A stretch of DNA of 64,000 bases, from contig JAJSAL010000141.1 of assembly GCA_024274705.1 (NCBI GenBank), positions 35,970-99,969 of the forward strand. Reading direction: 5' to 3'. This DNA comes from Spirochaetota bacterium (GTDB lineage: Bacteria > Spirochaetota > Spirochaetia > SPDA01 > JAJSAL01). Position numbers and translations under genes: made by a program. The notes under the pieces are model-generated. The model was not told where the DNA came from and ran no database searches. It saw only the letters and a list, made by a program, of their open reading frames with translations. Below, in pieces: positions 37,780-47,472 of this stretch (position 1 is its first letter; the number at the start of each line of letters is the position of its first letter).

Positions 37780-38538
37780 CTACCGCTGCCGCGACAGCCG
37801 GCGGTCCGCCAGGACAAGGAAAAAGGCGGTTACACTTACCAGGTAGATTATTGAACGGGAATCGACAATGCCCCGGGAAAACCCTGCAAAATGATAGCTG
37901 ATACTTATGTATTGCGCGACAGGGAGAATGAACGGCGGCATCAGGACCAGAAAACTGTCGAGTATCGTTAAAAAAAGTGCGATCACCAGGCCGAGGATCA
38001 GTGCGACAGTCTCGTTCCTTGAGGCACTGGAAGCAAACACCCCCATAGCGGCGAACGCGGCTGCAAGTAGCGCAGCACCGAAATAGCCCCCCAGCACCGG
38101 TCCCGGGTCCAGCACGCCAAAACTCCTTACCGTAATAATGAAAAAGACTGTCGGCAACAGGAGAAAAAGTCCGGTAATCCAGACAGCCAGAAACTTCGCG
38201 CCGATGATGTCCGCTGTTCGAAGGGGCAGCGTGGCTAAAACTTCATAGGTTCCCCTTCTGCGTTCCTCAGCGATAAGGCGCATAGACAGGGCGGGCATCA
38301 GAACCGCAAGAAGAATCGGCAGGTTTCGAAAGAACTGCCGCATTTCCACCTGTTCAAACAGGAAGAAAACCGAGAAAAAAAGTACTGCCGTTAGTGCAAG
38401 GAACACAACACCGAACACGTATGCAATGGGTGTCTGAAAGTAGGCTGAGAGTTCACGCCGGAAGAGCGCCCAGGCGGCTTGGAAACGGCGGTACCGGCGC
38501 CGGGTTTCCGATGCGACAGGTACAAGATCAGTACTCAT
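37780..38538 (-). CDS. GldF-like ABC transporter permease
   Basis: A 252-residue inner-membrane protein with about six helices (AYVFGVVFLALTAVLFFSVF; LILGLVIALFLTILDSF) of the ABC-2 type, with the LIAEERRRGTYEVLATLPL segment typical of GldF/NosY-like permeases. ATG 38538 follows AGGAGG and overlaps the ATPase gene by 11 bp. It works with the ATPase upstream and the GldG-like protein downstream. Confidence 0.9.
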   Translation of the reverse strand: MSTDLVPVASETRRRYRRFQAAWALFRRELSAYFQTPIAYVFGVVFLALTAVLFFSVFFLFEQVEMRQFFRNLPILLAVLMPALSMRLIAEERRRGTYEVLATLPLRTADIIGAKFLAVWITGLFLLLPTVFFIITVRSFGVLDPGPVLGGYFGAALLAAAFAAMGVFASSASRNETVALILGLVIALFLTILDSFLVLMPPFILPVAQYISISYHFAGFSRGIVDSRSIIYLVSVTAFFLVLADRRLSRQR

Positions 38539-39499
38539 TTTCAACCTCCTTCGCTGCTTCATCTTCTTTGATGTCCTGGCCTAGAGTGAGCTGGTGAAAA
38601 ATATCTTCCATAGAGGTCCGTTCCCGCACCATCTCATAGATGATAAATCCGTTCTCGACGGCGATGCGGAATATCTCAGGGCGCAGGTCCCGTTCTGCCT
38701 CGGTGACAACGGATACACAGAGAAGTCCCTCTTCGCAGATTCGTTCCGGCCTTTTCTCCATGTCCCGGAAACCGGGAAGGTCCCGCAGGCATGCAAGGAG
38801 TTTCCCGTCGTCGATACCGCCGATAACCAGGTTGATGCACTGTGCGGTACCGGAAAAGGCAGCTATGGAACCGTCATAGCGAATTGTTCCTTCATGGATG
38901 ACGATAACCCGGTCGCACAAGGCCTCCACCTCCTGCATGATATGGGTGGACAGGAGGACTGTCTTCGTCCGGGCAATACGGCGGATCAGGCTGCGTACTT
39001 CCACAATCTGGTTCGGGTCGAGACCGTTAGTCGGCTCATCTAAGACCAGGAGTTCCGGATCGTGGAGAAGGGTATGAGCCAGACCCACCCTTTGCCGGAA
39101 TCCCTTCGAAAGTTCCCGGATCGGTTTGTGCACCTGGGATTCCAGGCCTACTTCCCGGATCACCCGGGGCACACGGGCGTCCGGATCAAGCCCATGAAGA
39201 CGCGCTTCAAAAACCAGGTAATCCCATGCGAGCATGTCTCCATAGGATGGGGCGGATTCCGGCAGGTATCCAATCCGCCGTTTCAGAGAAACGGAATCAG
39301 GGTAAAACACCTCCCCGGCTATCCTGACCTCACCGCTGCTCGGTTCGAGAAACCCGGTCATAATCCTCATCGTAGTCGTTTTACCCGCTCCGTTGGGTCC
39401 GAGAAGGCCGACAATTCCGCCTGTTGAAATTAAAAATGATACTCCCCGAATGGCGGTAACATCACCGAAATCTTTTCGTACAGCCTTGAATTGAACCAT
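38528..39499 (-). CDS. GldA-like ABC transporter ATP-binding protein
   Basis: A 323-residue ATPase. Walker A is GLLGPNGAGKTTTMRI; the signature is ELSKGFRQRVGLAHTL (LSKG variant), followed by Walker B LLVLDEPTNGLDPNQ and the switch His in LLSTHIMQEVEAL. The C-terminal ~90 residues are a variable regulatory tail. It is the first gene of the four-gene minus-strand operon ATPase-permease-GldG-DUF4340. Start ATG 39499 behind GAGG. Confidence 0.92.
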   Translation of the reverse strand: MVQFKAVRKDFGDVTAIRGVSFLISTGGIVGLLGPNGAGKTTTMRIMTGFLEPSSGEVRIAGEVFYPDSVSLKRRIGYLPESAPSYGDMLAWDYLVFEARLHGLDPDARVPRVIREVGLESQVHKPIRELSKGFRQRVGLAHTLLHDPELLVLDEPTNGLDPNQIVEVRSLIRRIARTKTVLLSTHIMQEVEALCDRVIVIHEGTIRYDGSIAAFSGTAQCINLVIGGIDDGKLLACLRDLPGFRDMEKRPERICEEGLLCVSVVTEAERDLRPEIFRIAVENGFIIYEMVRERTSMEDIFHQLTLGQDIKEDEAAKEVENEY

Positions 39500-39744
39500 C
39501 TTCGCCTCTTCTATTGTTTGTTCAGAGTATTATTGTTAACTAGTATTACATTTTCATAACATAGACATTACATTTTTGTAAGGTTCCGTTACTCACCCCG
39601 GTACAACCGAACACTCTGTCTATCCGGAAATGGAAATTACATTTCTAAAGGAAAATAGTTTTGTACTTTTTCTACAACCTCAACGCCTAAATGGCCGGCG
39701 CCCTCGAAGGTATAGCCGGGAAGGCATCTCCGTGCAGCGATATA
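39500..39744. promoter_or_regulatory. Upstream region of the gldAFG operon with repeated ATTACATTT boxes
   Basis: No gene was found here. ATTACATTTT occurs at 39545-39554 and 39567-39576, exactly 22 bp (two helical turns) apart, and ATTACATTTC at 39636-39645. Same-face direct repeats just upstream of the operon start could be binding sites for a response regulator or other activator. No consensus promoter could be assigned with certainty. Confidence 0.4.
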
Positions 39745-40185
39745 TTAAGCTCCGATTATTTCATCCAACCCATCTATGACTTGTGCAATCTATTCAGGAG
39801 TCGCACGTCCGATTCTGTTTCCAATCCGTTCAACCGCCAGTGTTCTGATCTGGCTGATTTTTACCCAGGACCTTTTTGGCATGTGAACTGTCTTCAGTTC
39901 CAGGGTCAAAGGAAATCCTGCCCGCTGCGGTTGACTGGTAAGTGCGACGGCTATCACGGTCCCGGACCGTTCATTGAATATGTCCTGGCTCAGAATAAGA
40001 ACCGGCCGATTGCCTGCCTGTTCCTGCGTAACAATCCCCGAGCTCAACAATACCACCAGAAGCTGGTCAGCAGGGACGGTAAGACGAAGGCGCTTTCTAT
40101 TATCGCCCAAAAACTCGGCCGCACCGTCTTGATTTCGGAAGTAATTATACTGCATCTTTTCTTTCAACAGAAGAGGGCATAACAA
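39745..40185 (-). pseudogene. MazF/PemK-type toxin with a late amber codon
   Basis: The frame carries the MazF/PemK core: QEQAGNRPVLILSQDIFNER, TVIAVALTSQPQR and KRSWVKISQIRTLAVERIG. A TAG at 39790-39792 follows ATPE, and the same frame continues with IAQVIDGLDEIIGA to TAA, which is the family's normal C-terminal helix. The product therefore lacks its last 15 residues; the expected residue is Gln or Glu. The N-terminal ~60 residues do not resemble a MazF N-terminus (no RGDIWW-like strand) and may come from a frame-shifted start or a fused antitoxin remnant. No intact antitoxin gene is adjacent. Confidence 0.65.
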
Positions 40186-40225
40186 GCTATAATGATAATC
40201 CGCATCATACCGCTGCTTTATGGAT

Positions 40226-40265
40226 AAAAAAACCGCCCTTCCCGAATACGTCCGGATAAGGGCGG
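40226..40265 (-). terminator. Rho-independent terminator of the rhaM-ABC operon
   Basis: On the minus strand, CCGCCCTTATCCG pairs imperfectly with CGGGAAGGGCGG (40233-40265) and is followed by seven T residues (40232-40226). It lies 24 bp past the binding-protein stop and closes the seven-gene operon that starts at 47796. Confidence 0.88.
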
Positions 40266-40289
40266 CTGTAACTGCGTTCGAATCTTATC

Positions 40290-41486
40290 CTACCACTGGG
40301 GCGGATAGAAATCGTCTACGTCATCCTTGGTAATGATGTGTTTAGGCAGGTAGCGTACGGGTTCAATCTCTTTTCCGTTGAACCAGTCCGCGGCTGTCTT
40401 GACTGCAAGGGCTCCGTCGCCTTCAGCCGTCTGGTAGGTGATGGCAAAGATCTTTCCTTCTTTTACCAGGTCCATACCGACCTTGCTGTTTCCGGCTGCA
40501 ACAACGACCACGTCTTCTCTACCGGCTTTATTGAGAGCTTCGGTAATACCCAGTCCCTGGGCAGAGTCGTCTGCGGAACAGATACCTACCAGGTCATCGC
40601 CGAACCGTGTCAGCCAATCGGACACAAGCTGCATGGTCTTGTCAGCTTCGAACCCAGGCGCCTGGGCGTCCAGGGTTTCGATTCCGGGAGCGTATCCGGT
40701 AAGCTCGGACCTGGGTCCCCAGTAGCGCGCGAAATAGGGTGAACCGCCCGGGGCGTGCTGGGTATAGGCAACACCGCCTTTCTTGCCGATCTTGTCCGCC
40801 CATACTTTGGCGAGCATCCGGAACTGCCCGAAGTCATCCGGTCCGGTCCAGGCAATAGCGTAATCCATTGCTTCCGCCGACGGCAGGGTGTTGAACAGGA
40901 TCAGCGGGATGCCTGCCTGGTTGATCTTCCGGGCCTGCTGGGGTGCGGTCTTCGCATCCAGAGGGATAAGGAGGATCATATCCGGCCGTTCGTTTATCGC
41001 CTGGTCGATCATCTGGTTCTGTACCGCCAGGTCCCAGTTGGGAGACATGGGTTTGAACTCCATGCCATACACATCTGCCACTTTCTGGGCGCCCAATGTA
41101 CATGCAGTTGTCCAGGGATGGTCGCCGTGGACGATGAAAATAATCTTTTTACCGATAGCACCGTCTTTTGGCGATTCAGGAATGTTCTTCTTGTTTGCGT
41201 TCCACCCGGCGAACTCGATGTCCCACCAGTGGAGCGGGTCGGTTTCCGGAAGAGCTTCCGGGTCGGCAGGCCGCGGGGGAACTTCCCGCTGCTCTTTCTG
41301 CAGAACAATAAGGGGCTGACCGTCGGCGGCCTTCAGTGCAAGCACTTCGTCTTCCAGTGCCAGGGATGCCTCGAGATTCGATGCACCGTCTGCACTTTCC
41401 GCTTTTTCCTGGCTTCCGCCTGCGAACACGGCACCTGTAAGTACCAGGGCCATTACGAGACAGAACAGTAGTGAGAAAACTTTGTT
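40290..41486 (-). CDS. Ribose-type sugar-binding protein
   Basis: A 398-residue periplasmic binding protein of the RbsB/PBP1 type. ATG 41486 behind TTGGAGG opens a signal peptide (SLLFCLVMALVLTGAVFAGG) with the spirochaete-like AGGSQEK cleavage region. The mature protein has KIIFIVHGDHPWTTACTLGA and DMILLIPLDAKTAPQQ. It carries an unusual ~75-residue extension before the binding domain. It delivers the substrate to the two permeases and the ATPase upstream in the operon. Confidence 0.92.
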   Translation of the reverse strand, partial: NKVFSLLFCLVMALVLTGAVFAGGSQEKAESADGASNLEASLALEDEVLALKAADGQPLIVLQKEQREVPPRPADPEALPETDPLHWWDIEFAGWNANKKNIPESPKDGAIGKKIIFIVHGDHPWTTACTLGAQKVADVYGMEFKPMSPNWDLAVQNQMIDQAINERPDMILLIPLDAKTAPQQARKINQAGIPLILFNTLPSAEAMDYAIAWTGPDDFGQFRMLAKVWADKIGKKGGVAYTQHAPGGSPYFARYWGPRSELTGYAPGIETLDAQAPGFEADKTMQLVSDWLTRFGDDLVGICSADDSAQGLGITEALNKAGREDVVVVAAGNSKVGMDLVKEGKIFAITYQTAEGDGALAVKTAADWFNGKEIEPVRYLPKHIITKDDVDDFYPPQW

Positions 41487-41584
41487 CATCTCTACCTCCA
41501 ATATAGTATTGAACATAAATATCCGGCTTCTACGAAGCCTTACATAAGCGATCAGGCATACCGCCCTTTCGTCTTATTCCTGCA

Positions 41585-42610
41585 TTACGTTATCCTGCCG
41601 CTCTCCAGCTCTTTCAGGAGTTCGGCACGCTGACCCACCACCTTTTCGTGTTTATACACCGCATAGGCTTCATACAGCACAACCGAGGCGAGGATAACAC
41701 CGGCAATAAAGATCTTTACTTCGTTTCCAAGGCCTAAGAGGATGATCCCGTTATACAGCACATCCAGCATGAAGATTGCCATGAATGTACGGAACACGCC
41801 TCCTTTGCCGCCGGACATGGCCGTGCCACCGATAATCGTTGCGGATATAATATACATGAGAGATGTATCCCCCAGGTTCAGTGTCGCGGCTGCTCCTTCC
41901 ATGGCGAAGAAAACACCCCCAACGGCGGCCATGAGTCCCGAAATAACAAATGCCATAATGGTGTACAGGTCGGTGTTGATCCCCGCGAGCCATGCTGTCT
42001 GACGGTTACCGCCGACCATGTAAAAATTCCTGCCTATCCGGGTCCGGGTCATAAACAAGCTGACTGCCACCACGAGTACGATGCTGATAATAACCCTGGG
42101 TGTAACCAGGGGGATGATCATGTGACTGAGCCAGTCGGAAACTGCGAAGGCATCCGGTGTAGACACGGCAATAGTTGTCCCCTTTGTCACCGTGTAAATC
42201 GCTCCCTGCAGTATAATCATCATCCCTAAGGTGACAATAAACGAGTTGATCTTTGCTCTTGCCACCAGCAGCCCGTTTACCAGGCCGATGATTCCTCCTG
42301 CTGCTATTGCCAGGGGAACACTTCCTCCGTATCCTAAGTACTCTTTCAGACCGAGCCCGATAACGCCGGCAAAGGTGATGATCGTCCCGATAGAAAGATC
42401 GAGCTGGCCGCAGATAAGAATGATCGTGAACCCGATTGCAACAGTCGCATTCATCGACATGGTACGCATGATGGTAGTCAGGTTCCACACATTGAAAAAC
42501 CTGGGGGCGAAAACCGACATGAACAGAAACACGCCTGCAAACAGGATAAATATCCTGTATTTATCTCCCAAGGCAAGGAGGATTTCTCTATTGAGTTTTT
42601 TCTTAAGCAT
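41585..42610 (-). CDS. RbsC-type ABC permease (second)
   Basis: A 341-residue CUT2-family permease with about ten helices, including the family-typical GQLDLSIGTIITFAGVIG and ATIIGGTAMSGGKGG. ATG 42610 with GGGG seven bases upstream overlaps the preceding permease stop by 8 bp. It probably forms a heterodimer with the other permease. Confidence 0.92.
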   Translation of the reverse strand: MLKKKLNREILLALGDKYRIFILFAGVFLFMSVFAPRFFNVWNLTTIMRTMSMNATVAIGFTIILICGQLDLSIGTIITFAGVIGLGLKEYLGYGGSVPLAIAAGGIIGLVNGLLVARAKINSFIVTLGMMIILQGAIYTVTKGTTIAVSTPDAFAVSDWLSHMIIPLVTPRVIISIVLVVAVSLFMTRTRIGRNFYMVGGNRQTAWLAGINTDLYTIMAFVISGLMAAVGGVFFAMEGAAATLNLGDTSLMYIISATIIGGTAMSGGKGGVFRTFMAIFMLDVLYNGIILLGLGNEVKIFIAGVILASVVLYEAYAVYKHEKVVGQRAELLKELESGRIT

Positions 42611-43631
42611 CGTCACGCCCCAGAATACGTAAGGATTTTGCGTTTATTCCCACAACAATGATGAATATTGCACCACGGATCATATCCTGGGAAAAGGTGC
42701 CTATACCCAGAAGAGTCATGATGTTGTTCATGAGCCCGATGATGAGCACTCCTCCCAGCACACCGATAATAGAGCCCCTGCCCCCGGCAAGGGTGACCCC
42801 TCCTATGACAACGGCGGTCACCGCCTTAAAGTCGTAACCCGCCCCGTTATACCAGGCTCCTACCCGTGAAAGGGAGGTTACCGTAAGGCCACCAAGAGTC
42901 GCGGTAACCGCACAGATCAGGAAAGCGGTACCGATCACCCGTTCTACATTGATACCGGAAAACGTTGCCGCGTTCCTGGCTGCCCCGGTCATTTTCAGCT
43001 GTACACCGAACCTTGTCTTCCTAAGTACAAACTGGAGTACAATCACCAGGATAATGAGCATAATTATCGGAAGGGCGATTCTATCGAAAAACCGCAGGCG
43101 GTAGATATTGTCGAACATATCACTTGCCTTAACCGTTGAAGCCTGCATATCCGGGTAAATCTGCTTGTTCACCCACACGAGGCGAATAACACCCATGGAC
43201 ACATAGTTCACTGCAAGGGTCCAGATAATCGGGTTCGCTTTAAGCTTGCCGATGGCGAAGGCATTGATGCCTCCGATAATGAGTCCAACGATAAATGATA
43301 TAATGATAGCCGGCCAGAACCCGTATTTGAGCATTGCTACGCACACGATACCCGTAAGGGCCATGGTAGTCGGAACGGAAAGGTCGGCGTAATGCCCGGA
43401 ATAGGTTACAAAAGCCATTCCCACGGCTACGATTCCGAGAAGGGAAACTGCATCCAGGATGTTGAGCATGTTCTGTGCGGTTAAGAAATTGTTGATCGTT
43501 CCTGTTGCCTGAAGAATCGCGCCGAGAACGAGAAACAGTCCCGCTACACCGTAGATACCCAGGGCATTCAGGATTTTTCCGAACCCGCTTTGGGCCAACG
43601 CCCGTTTATCAAGGATACCGGTCTCTGTCAT
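42603..43631 (-). CDS. RbsC-type ABC permease (first)
   Basis: A 342-residue CUT2-family permease. Typical segments are MAFVTYSGHYADLSVPTTMA and AVVIGGVTLAGGRGSIIG. ATG 43631 shares a base with the ATPase stop (TAATG) and follows GGAGGG, so it is translationally coupled. Confidence 0.92.
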   Translation of the reverse strand: MTETGILDKRALAQSGFGKILNALGIYGVAGLFLVLGAILQATGTINNFLTAQNMLNILDAVSLLGIVAVGMAFVTYSGHYADLSVPTTMALTGIVCVAMLKYGFWPAIIISFIVGLIIGGINAFAIGKLKANPIIWTLAVNYVSMGVIRLVWVNKQIYPDMQASTVKASDMFDNIYRLRFFDRIALPIIMLIILVIVLQFVLRKTRFGVQLKMTGAARNAATFSGINVERVIGTAFLICAVTATLGGLTVTSLSRVGAWYNGAGYDFKAVTAVVIGGVTLAGGRGSIIGVLGGVLIIGLMNNIMTLLGIGTFSQDMIRGAIFIIVVGINAKSLRILGRDDA

Positions 43632-45142
43632 TAATTCACACCCTCCCCGTTAGCCGCGAGGAGCACACTCTCCTCGGTACATTCAGCTTTAAGCATCTCC
43701 CTGATAACATGCCCCTGCCTCATAATCATTACCCTGTTTGAAAGGGCAACCAGCTCCGGCAGGTCTGATGATATAAGGATGATGGTATGCCCTTCTGCTG
43801 CAAGACGCTCTATGGAGTGATGAATGGTCATTTTCGCCCCGATATCGACACCCCTGGTAGGTTCATCCAGTATCATCACCCGGGGCTCACAGGCCATCCA
43901 CTTTGCCAGGAGCACTTTCTGCTGATTTCCGCCGGAAAGATTCCCTACGGTCCTGTCCGGATCCGGCGGATAGATATTAAGCTCCTTGATGAGTGCTTCC
44001 ATTACCGGTATCCCCTTCTTTCCGTTATACACACCGTTTTTGGTATGCCGGGGCACGAGTCCTGCGAGAATGTTTTCCCTTACATCAAGACGAAGAGCCA
44101 GGCCTTCGGTTTTCCGGTTCTCAGTCAGGTATGCAATGCCGCAGTTAAGGGCCTGGGCCATGTTCTTCAAGTTGATTTCCCTACCGTCCAGAAAGATGGA
44201 ACCCTTATCTTTCCTGTCGAGCCCGGCGATGACCCGCGCCAGTTCACTTCTCCCTGCACCTGACAATCCGCAGATTCCCACCACCTCACCTTCATAGGCA
44301 TTGAAGGAGACGTCATGAAAAAAACCATGCCGCGTCAGTCCTTCCACCCGAAGCCGTTCATGTTTCTTCGAATGAATTTCATGCTTATAAAACTCAGTCA
44401 CCGACCGGCCCACCATCATTTGCACCACTTCCTCTCTGGTAACACCTTGTACTTTCCTGGTGTCGATCTTTTTACCGTCCCGGAGCACGGTTACCCGGTC
44501 GGCGATCCTGAATATTTCCGGAAGATGATGGGAGATATAGACAATTGCAAGACCATGCTGTTTAAGATTTCTGATGATTTCGAAAAGACGCCCCACCTCT
44601 TCACTGGAGAGGGCGGAGGTGGGTTCATCCATAACGAGGATACTGGGGTTGTTCCCCAGGGCTTTGGCGATCTCCACCAACTGCGCTTCATGCTGGCTGA
44701 TGTCTTCAACCGGTGTCATGGGATCGATATGCCCGAGCCCGACCATTCCCAGGCACCGTTTTGTTTCGGTAACCAGTTTTTCCTTATCAACGAAGATCCT
44801 CTTTTTCGGCAGTCGCCCGACGAGTACGTTCTCGGCAATACTGATGGGTAGAGCCAGGGAGAGCTCCTGGTAGATCATTTCAATACCGTTTCTTTTGGAA
44901 ACCGCAGGCGAGTGGAGGTCCGCCTTCCGGCCGTTGATACATATCTCTCCTGTATAATCGGTGAATGATCCGGCCATCATCTTCATAAGTGTTGATTTGC
45001 CGGCCCCGTTTTCACCCACCAGAGCATGGACTTCTCCCGGATATACATCAAAGTCAACGTTATCCACCGCGATGGTACCAGGAAATACTTTACTCACCTG
45101 CTTCATTTCAAAAGCGGGACCTTTCGTTTCAGTATTGCTCAC
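43631..45142 (-). CDS. RbsA-type sugar ABC transporter ATP-binding protein
   Basis: A 503-residue tandem ATPase typical of CUT2 importers. First half: Walker A GENGAGKSTLMKMM and DEPTSALSSEE. Second half: a degenerate Walker A GLSGAGRSELARV, then LSGGNQQKVLLAKWM and DEPTRGVDIGAK. I prefer GTG 45142, which gives the usual length; an ATG further upstream would overlap the UroD-like gene. It energises the two RbsC-type permeases. Confidence 0.94.
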   Translation of the reverse strand: MSNTETKGPAFEMKQVSKVFPGTIAVDNVDFDVYPGEVHALVGENGAGKSTLMKMMAGSFTDYTGEICINGRKADLHSPAVSKRNGIEMIYQELSLALPISIAENVLVGRLPKKRIFVDKEKLVTETKRCLGMVGLGHIDPMTPVEDISQHEAQLVEIAKALGNNPSILVMDEPTSALSSEEVGRLFEIIRNLKQHGLAIVYISHHLPEIFRIADRVTVLRDGKKIDTRKVQGVTREEVVQMMVGRSVTEFYKHEIHSKKHERLRVEGLTRHGFFHDVSFNAYEGEVVGICGLSGAGRSELARVIAGLDRKDKGSIFLDGREINLKNMAQALNCGIAYLTENRKTEGLALRLDVRENILAGLVPRHTKNGVYNGKKGIPVMEALIKELNIYPPDPDRTVGNLSGGNQQKVLLAKWMACEPRVMILDEPTRGVDIGAKMTIHHSIERLAAEGHTIILISSDLPELVALSNRVMIMRQGHVIREMLKAECTEESVLLAANGEGVN

Positions 45143-45164
45143 TTTTGTTACCTTATCCTTAGCA

Positions 45165-46277
45165 TCAATACACACACTCCCGTGCCGCCTGGGCATACAC
45201 TTCCAGTTTCTTAAGAGGTGTATCGAAAAAGTGGTCCGAACAGGACATGATATATCCGCCTTCATAGCCGACTTTTTCGAAAAGCTCTGTTACGGCATCA
45301 CGGATCACCTGGTCGCCGGCTTCCAGCGTGCTAAACTGGTCGATACCCCCGATACATGCGATCCTGTTTCCCACTTTACCCTTGAATTCCCAGGGTTCCT
45401 GGTTTCCCCCGACGCTTACCGGTGCAAGGGTCTCCGACGCGTCCGCTCCATTTTCCACGATATATTCTTCGATGCCGAAGGTGCCGCCGCAGGTGTGATA
45501 CGTAACCGGAAATCCGGCGCCGTGTAAAGCGTCGTGCATCCTCCGGTCATAGGGAAGACAGAACTCTTTGTGCAGATCCGGGGATATGAGAGTGGACGAT
45601 GCCGCTCCTCCTCCGGTTTCGATAAGATCGAACTTCGCCCCTTTCATGGATTCGATAAACCGCAGCTTTTTATCCAGAAGGATCGTGAGAAACTCGTGGA
45701 CCCAGCCGGGTTTGTCAAAGGTTGCAAGGATCAGGTCGTTGATGTCCATCAGACATGCAGCGTGCTGCCAACAGCTCGCCTGATCTCCCCAGACAAACCC
45801 CCTGAGGATCCCGTTATCGCCGATTTCATCGTATTGTGCCGAAACAGGACCATGGTCCAGGGCGGGAACAGGCATGTACTTCCGGATCAGTTCGATATCC
45901 TCATCTTTCTTTACCAGGTATTCGGTGATCCAGGTGGTTTTCCGGTTTCCAGCGGTGCGGTATGTCAGAACCCCCTTCGGGGTAGTGATCCTGTGATGAG
46001 TGATCCTGTTGGCAGGATCACTGCTTATGGTCTCGGGTTCATCCTTCCATTCCTTCGTGTTCAGCTTGGTAAAGTCAGCGTCTACCAGCCAGAATTGGGC
46101 CATATCCTCGAAATACTGGATCTGGGCATCCAGGCCGACTGTACTGAATGCTTCCATGTCGGAGATGCCCGCCATGTATTTATCCAGATGATACCCCTGC
46201 CACTGGTGAACCGTGGCAGGGAGGCGGTCCGGTTTTTCCCGGTTCAGCGCGCACAGAAGCCGTTCTTTGGATGTCAT
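45165..46277 (-). CDS. UroD/MtaA-superfamily protein with intact His-Cys-Cys ligands (operon B, second)
   Basis: A 370-residue protein starting MTSKERLLCALNREKPDRLP; ATG 46277 overlaps the previous stop by 4 bp. Of the five superfamily members in the window this one best preserves the zinc-ligand pattern of corrinoid methyltransferases: His-x-Cys in TYHTCGG and a late Cys in GGYIMSCSDHFFDTP. That makes a methyltransferase-type reaction plausible, but no corrinoid-binding protein is encoded in the window. It lies between another UroD-like gene and the sugar ABC transporter. Confidence 0.84.
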   Translation of the reverse strand: MTSKERLLCALNREKPDRLPATVHQWQGYHLDKYMAGISDMEAFSTVGLDAQIQYFEDMAQFWLVDADFTKLNTKEWKDEPETISSDPANRITHHRITTPKGVLTYRTAGNRKTTWITEYLVKKDEDIELIRKYMPVPALDHGPVSAQYDEIGDNGILRGFVWGDQASCWQHAACLMDINDLILATFDKPGWVHEFLTILLDKKLRFIESMKGAKFDLIETGGGAASSTLISPDLHKEFCLPYDRRMHDALHGAGFPVTYHTCGGTFGIEEYIVENGADASETLAPVSVGGNQEPWEFKGKVGNRIACIGGIDQFSTLEAGDQVIRDAVTELFEKVGYEGGYIMSCSDHFFDTPLKKLEVYAQAARECVY

Positions 46278-47455
46278 ACCGTCACCTTCCCCAGTTCCGG
46301 AATGTCGTATTCTCCTAATGAAAGAGGATACCTTCCCCATTTGCGGACCAGGTTTATCACGTATTCATACCGTTCCACGCTGATGTTTCCCGGCACGGAA
46401 TGGTCCGACTGGAAGATGTACCCTCCCCCTTTTGCGGCGTTGAGCTTTCTTAAAACCTCTTGTTCAAGAACCTCTTTCGAATCATTGGCCCAGGCGAGGG
46501 CATCCATATTACCGCAGAATCCCATGGTATGGCCGTACTTCTTCCTGAGGTCCACCACGTCAAGACCGGATTTTGCTTCCAGGGGATTGTATGCATCCAG
46601 CCCCATCCCGATAAAATCGTCATAGATGACCCTAGCGTTACCGCAGCCGTGATAGATCACCGGCAGTCCTGCTGCATGACATGCTTCGATCTGGGCCTGT
46701 ACTATGGGTTTAAACCATCGCCGCCAGTACTCCGGGGAAAAGAGCATACCGTTCACATACGCCACATCCCCCCAGATCACCATGCCGTCCAGCATGCCTC
46801 CCGCCGCTTTAATCTGGGCCTTTGTCAGTTCGATGACAAACTCCCCCACTCTCCCGATAAACCTGCCCAGTTCCTCCGGGTAGAGACCGATCCAGAGCAT
46901 CACGTTTTCAGACCCGATAATCCGCCAGAGCTGTTCATGCCCTTCGCAGACACTGCCGTATACCGGAAAATCGGGATAGAGGGATTCTACCGTATCCGTC
47001 CAGGCAGGCAGATCGCGAAGAAACCCATCCCCCACACCGGCAAGCTGGTTGTCTCCCCCTTTAAAGAACCGGCGGTCGTCCCGTGGATCGTCAAAGATAA
47101 AAGCATTCATCCGCTCAATGGTATTCGTATCGAAGGAGAGGAACGCCGGCATGGGATCGTCGAATTTTTTCCGTATCACAGCCTCGTACCCGGTACGGAC
47201 AACGATTTCCCGGTCATCTTCTTTTATCACTTCGAACTGTTTGATGTGGGGATCCATATTAGGGAGGGTAACGACCCAGTCCAGGTCGTAATAGGAATAG
47301 ATATTCGCGTCCTTTCCAAACCCGAGTTCCTCCCTCCATTTTTCCAGGAAACTTCCCCAGAAAAAATCGCTCACCGGGACACGGTCCGCTTCCCGGTGTC
47401 TGAGAGTACTGTTCATCCGTTCGAGTTTCTCAAGGCAGCCTTTCGTCCGTTCCAC
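46274..47455 (-). CDS. UroD/MtaA-superfamily protein (operon B, first)
   Basis: A 393-residue superfamily protein. GTG 47455 behind a G-rich site is preferred; upstream codons would overlap rhaM. The His-x-Cys pair is present (VIYHGCGNARV), but the late segment GGGYIFQSDHSVPGN has no Cys, so the third ligand differs. The protein begins KLERMNSTLRHREADRVPVSD, a typical N-terminus. It is 17 bp after rhaM and overlaps the next UroD-like gene by 4 bp. Two unlike paralogues in tandem suggest a heteromer or consecutive steps. Confidence 0.84.
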   Translation of the reverse strand: MERTKGCLEKLERMNSTLRHREADRVPVSDFFWGSFLEKWREELGFGKDANIYSYYDLDWVVTLPNMDPHIKQFEVIKEDDREIVVRTGYEAVIRKKFDDPMPAFLSFDTNTIERMNAFIFDDPRDDRRFFKGGDNQLAGVGDGFLRDLPAWTDTVESLYPDFPVYGSVCEGHEQLWRIIGSENVMLWIGLYPEELGRFIGRVGEFVIELTKAQIKAAGGMLDGMVIWGDVAYVNGMLFSPEYWRRWFKPIVQAQIEACHAAGLPVIYHGCGNARVIYDDFIGMGLDAYNPLEAKSGLDVVDLRKKYGHTMGFCGNMDALAWANDSKEVLEQEVLRKLNAAKGGGYIFQSDHSVPGNISVERYEYVINLVRKWGRYPLSLGEYDIPELGKVTV

Positions 47456-47472
47456 GTTGTACCCGCCCCCCT

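Noticed and set aside
39691..40182. Plus-strand frame of 163 codons opposite mazF
   Set aside because: The minus strand carries a recognisable MazF core; the plus frame has no family features.
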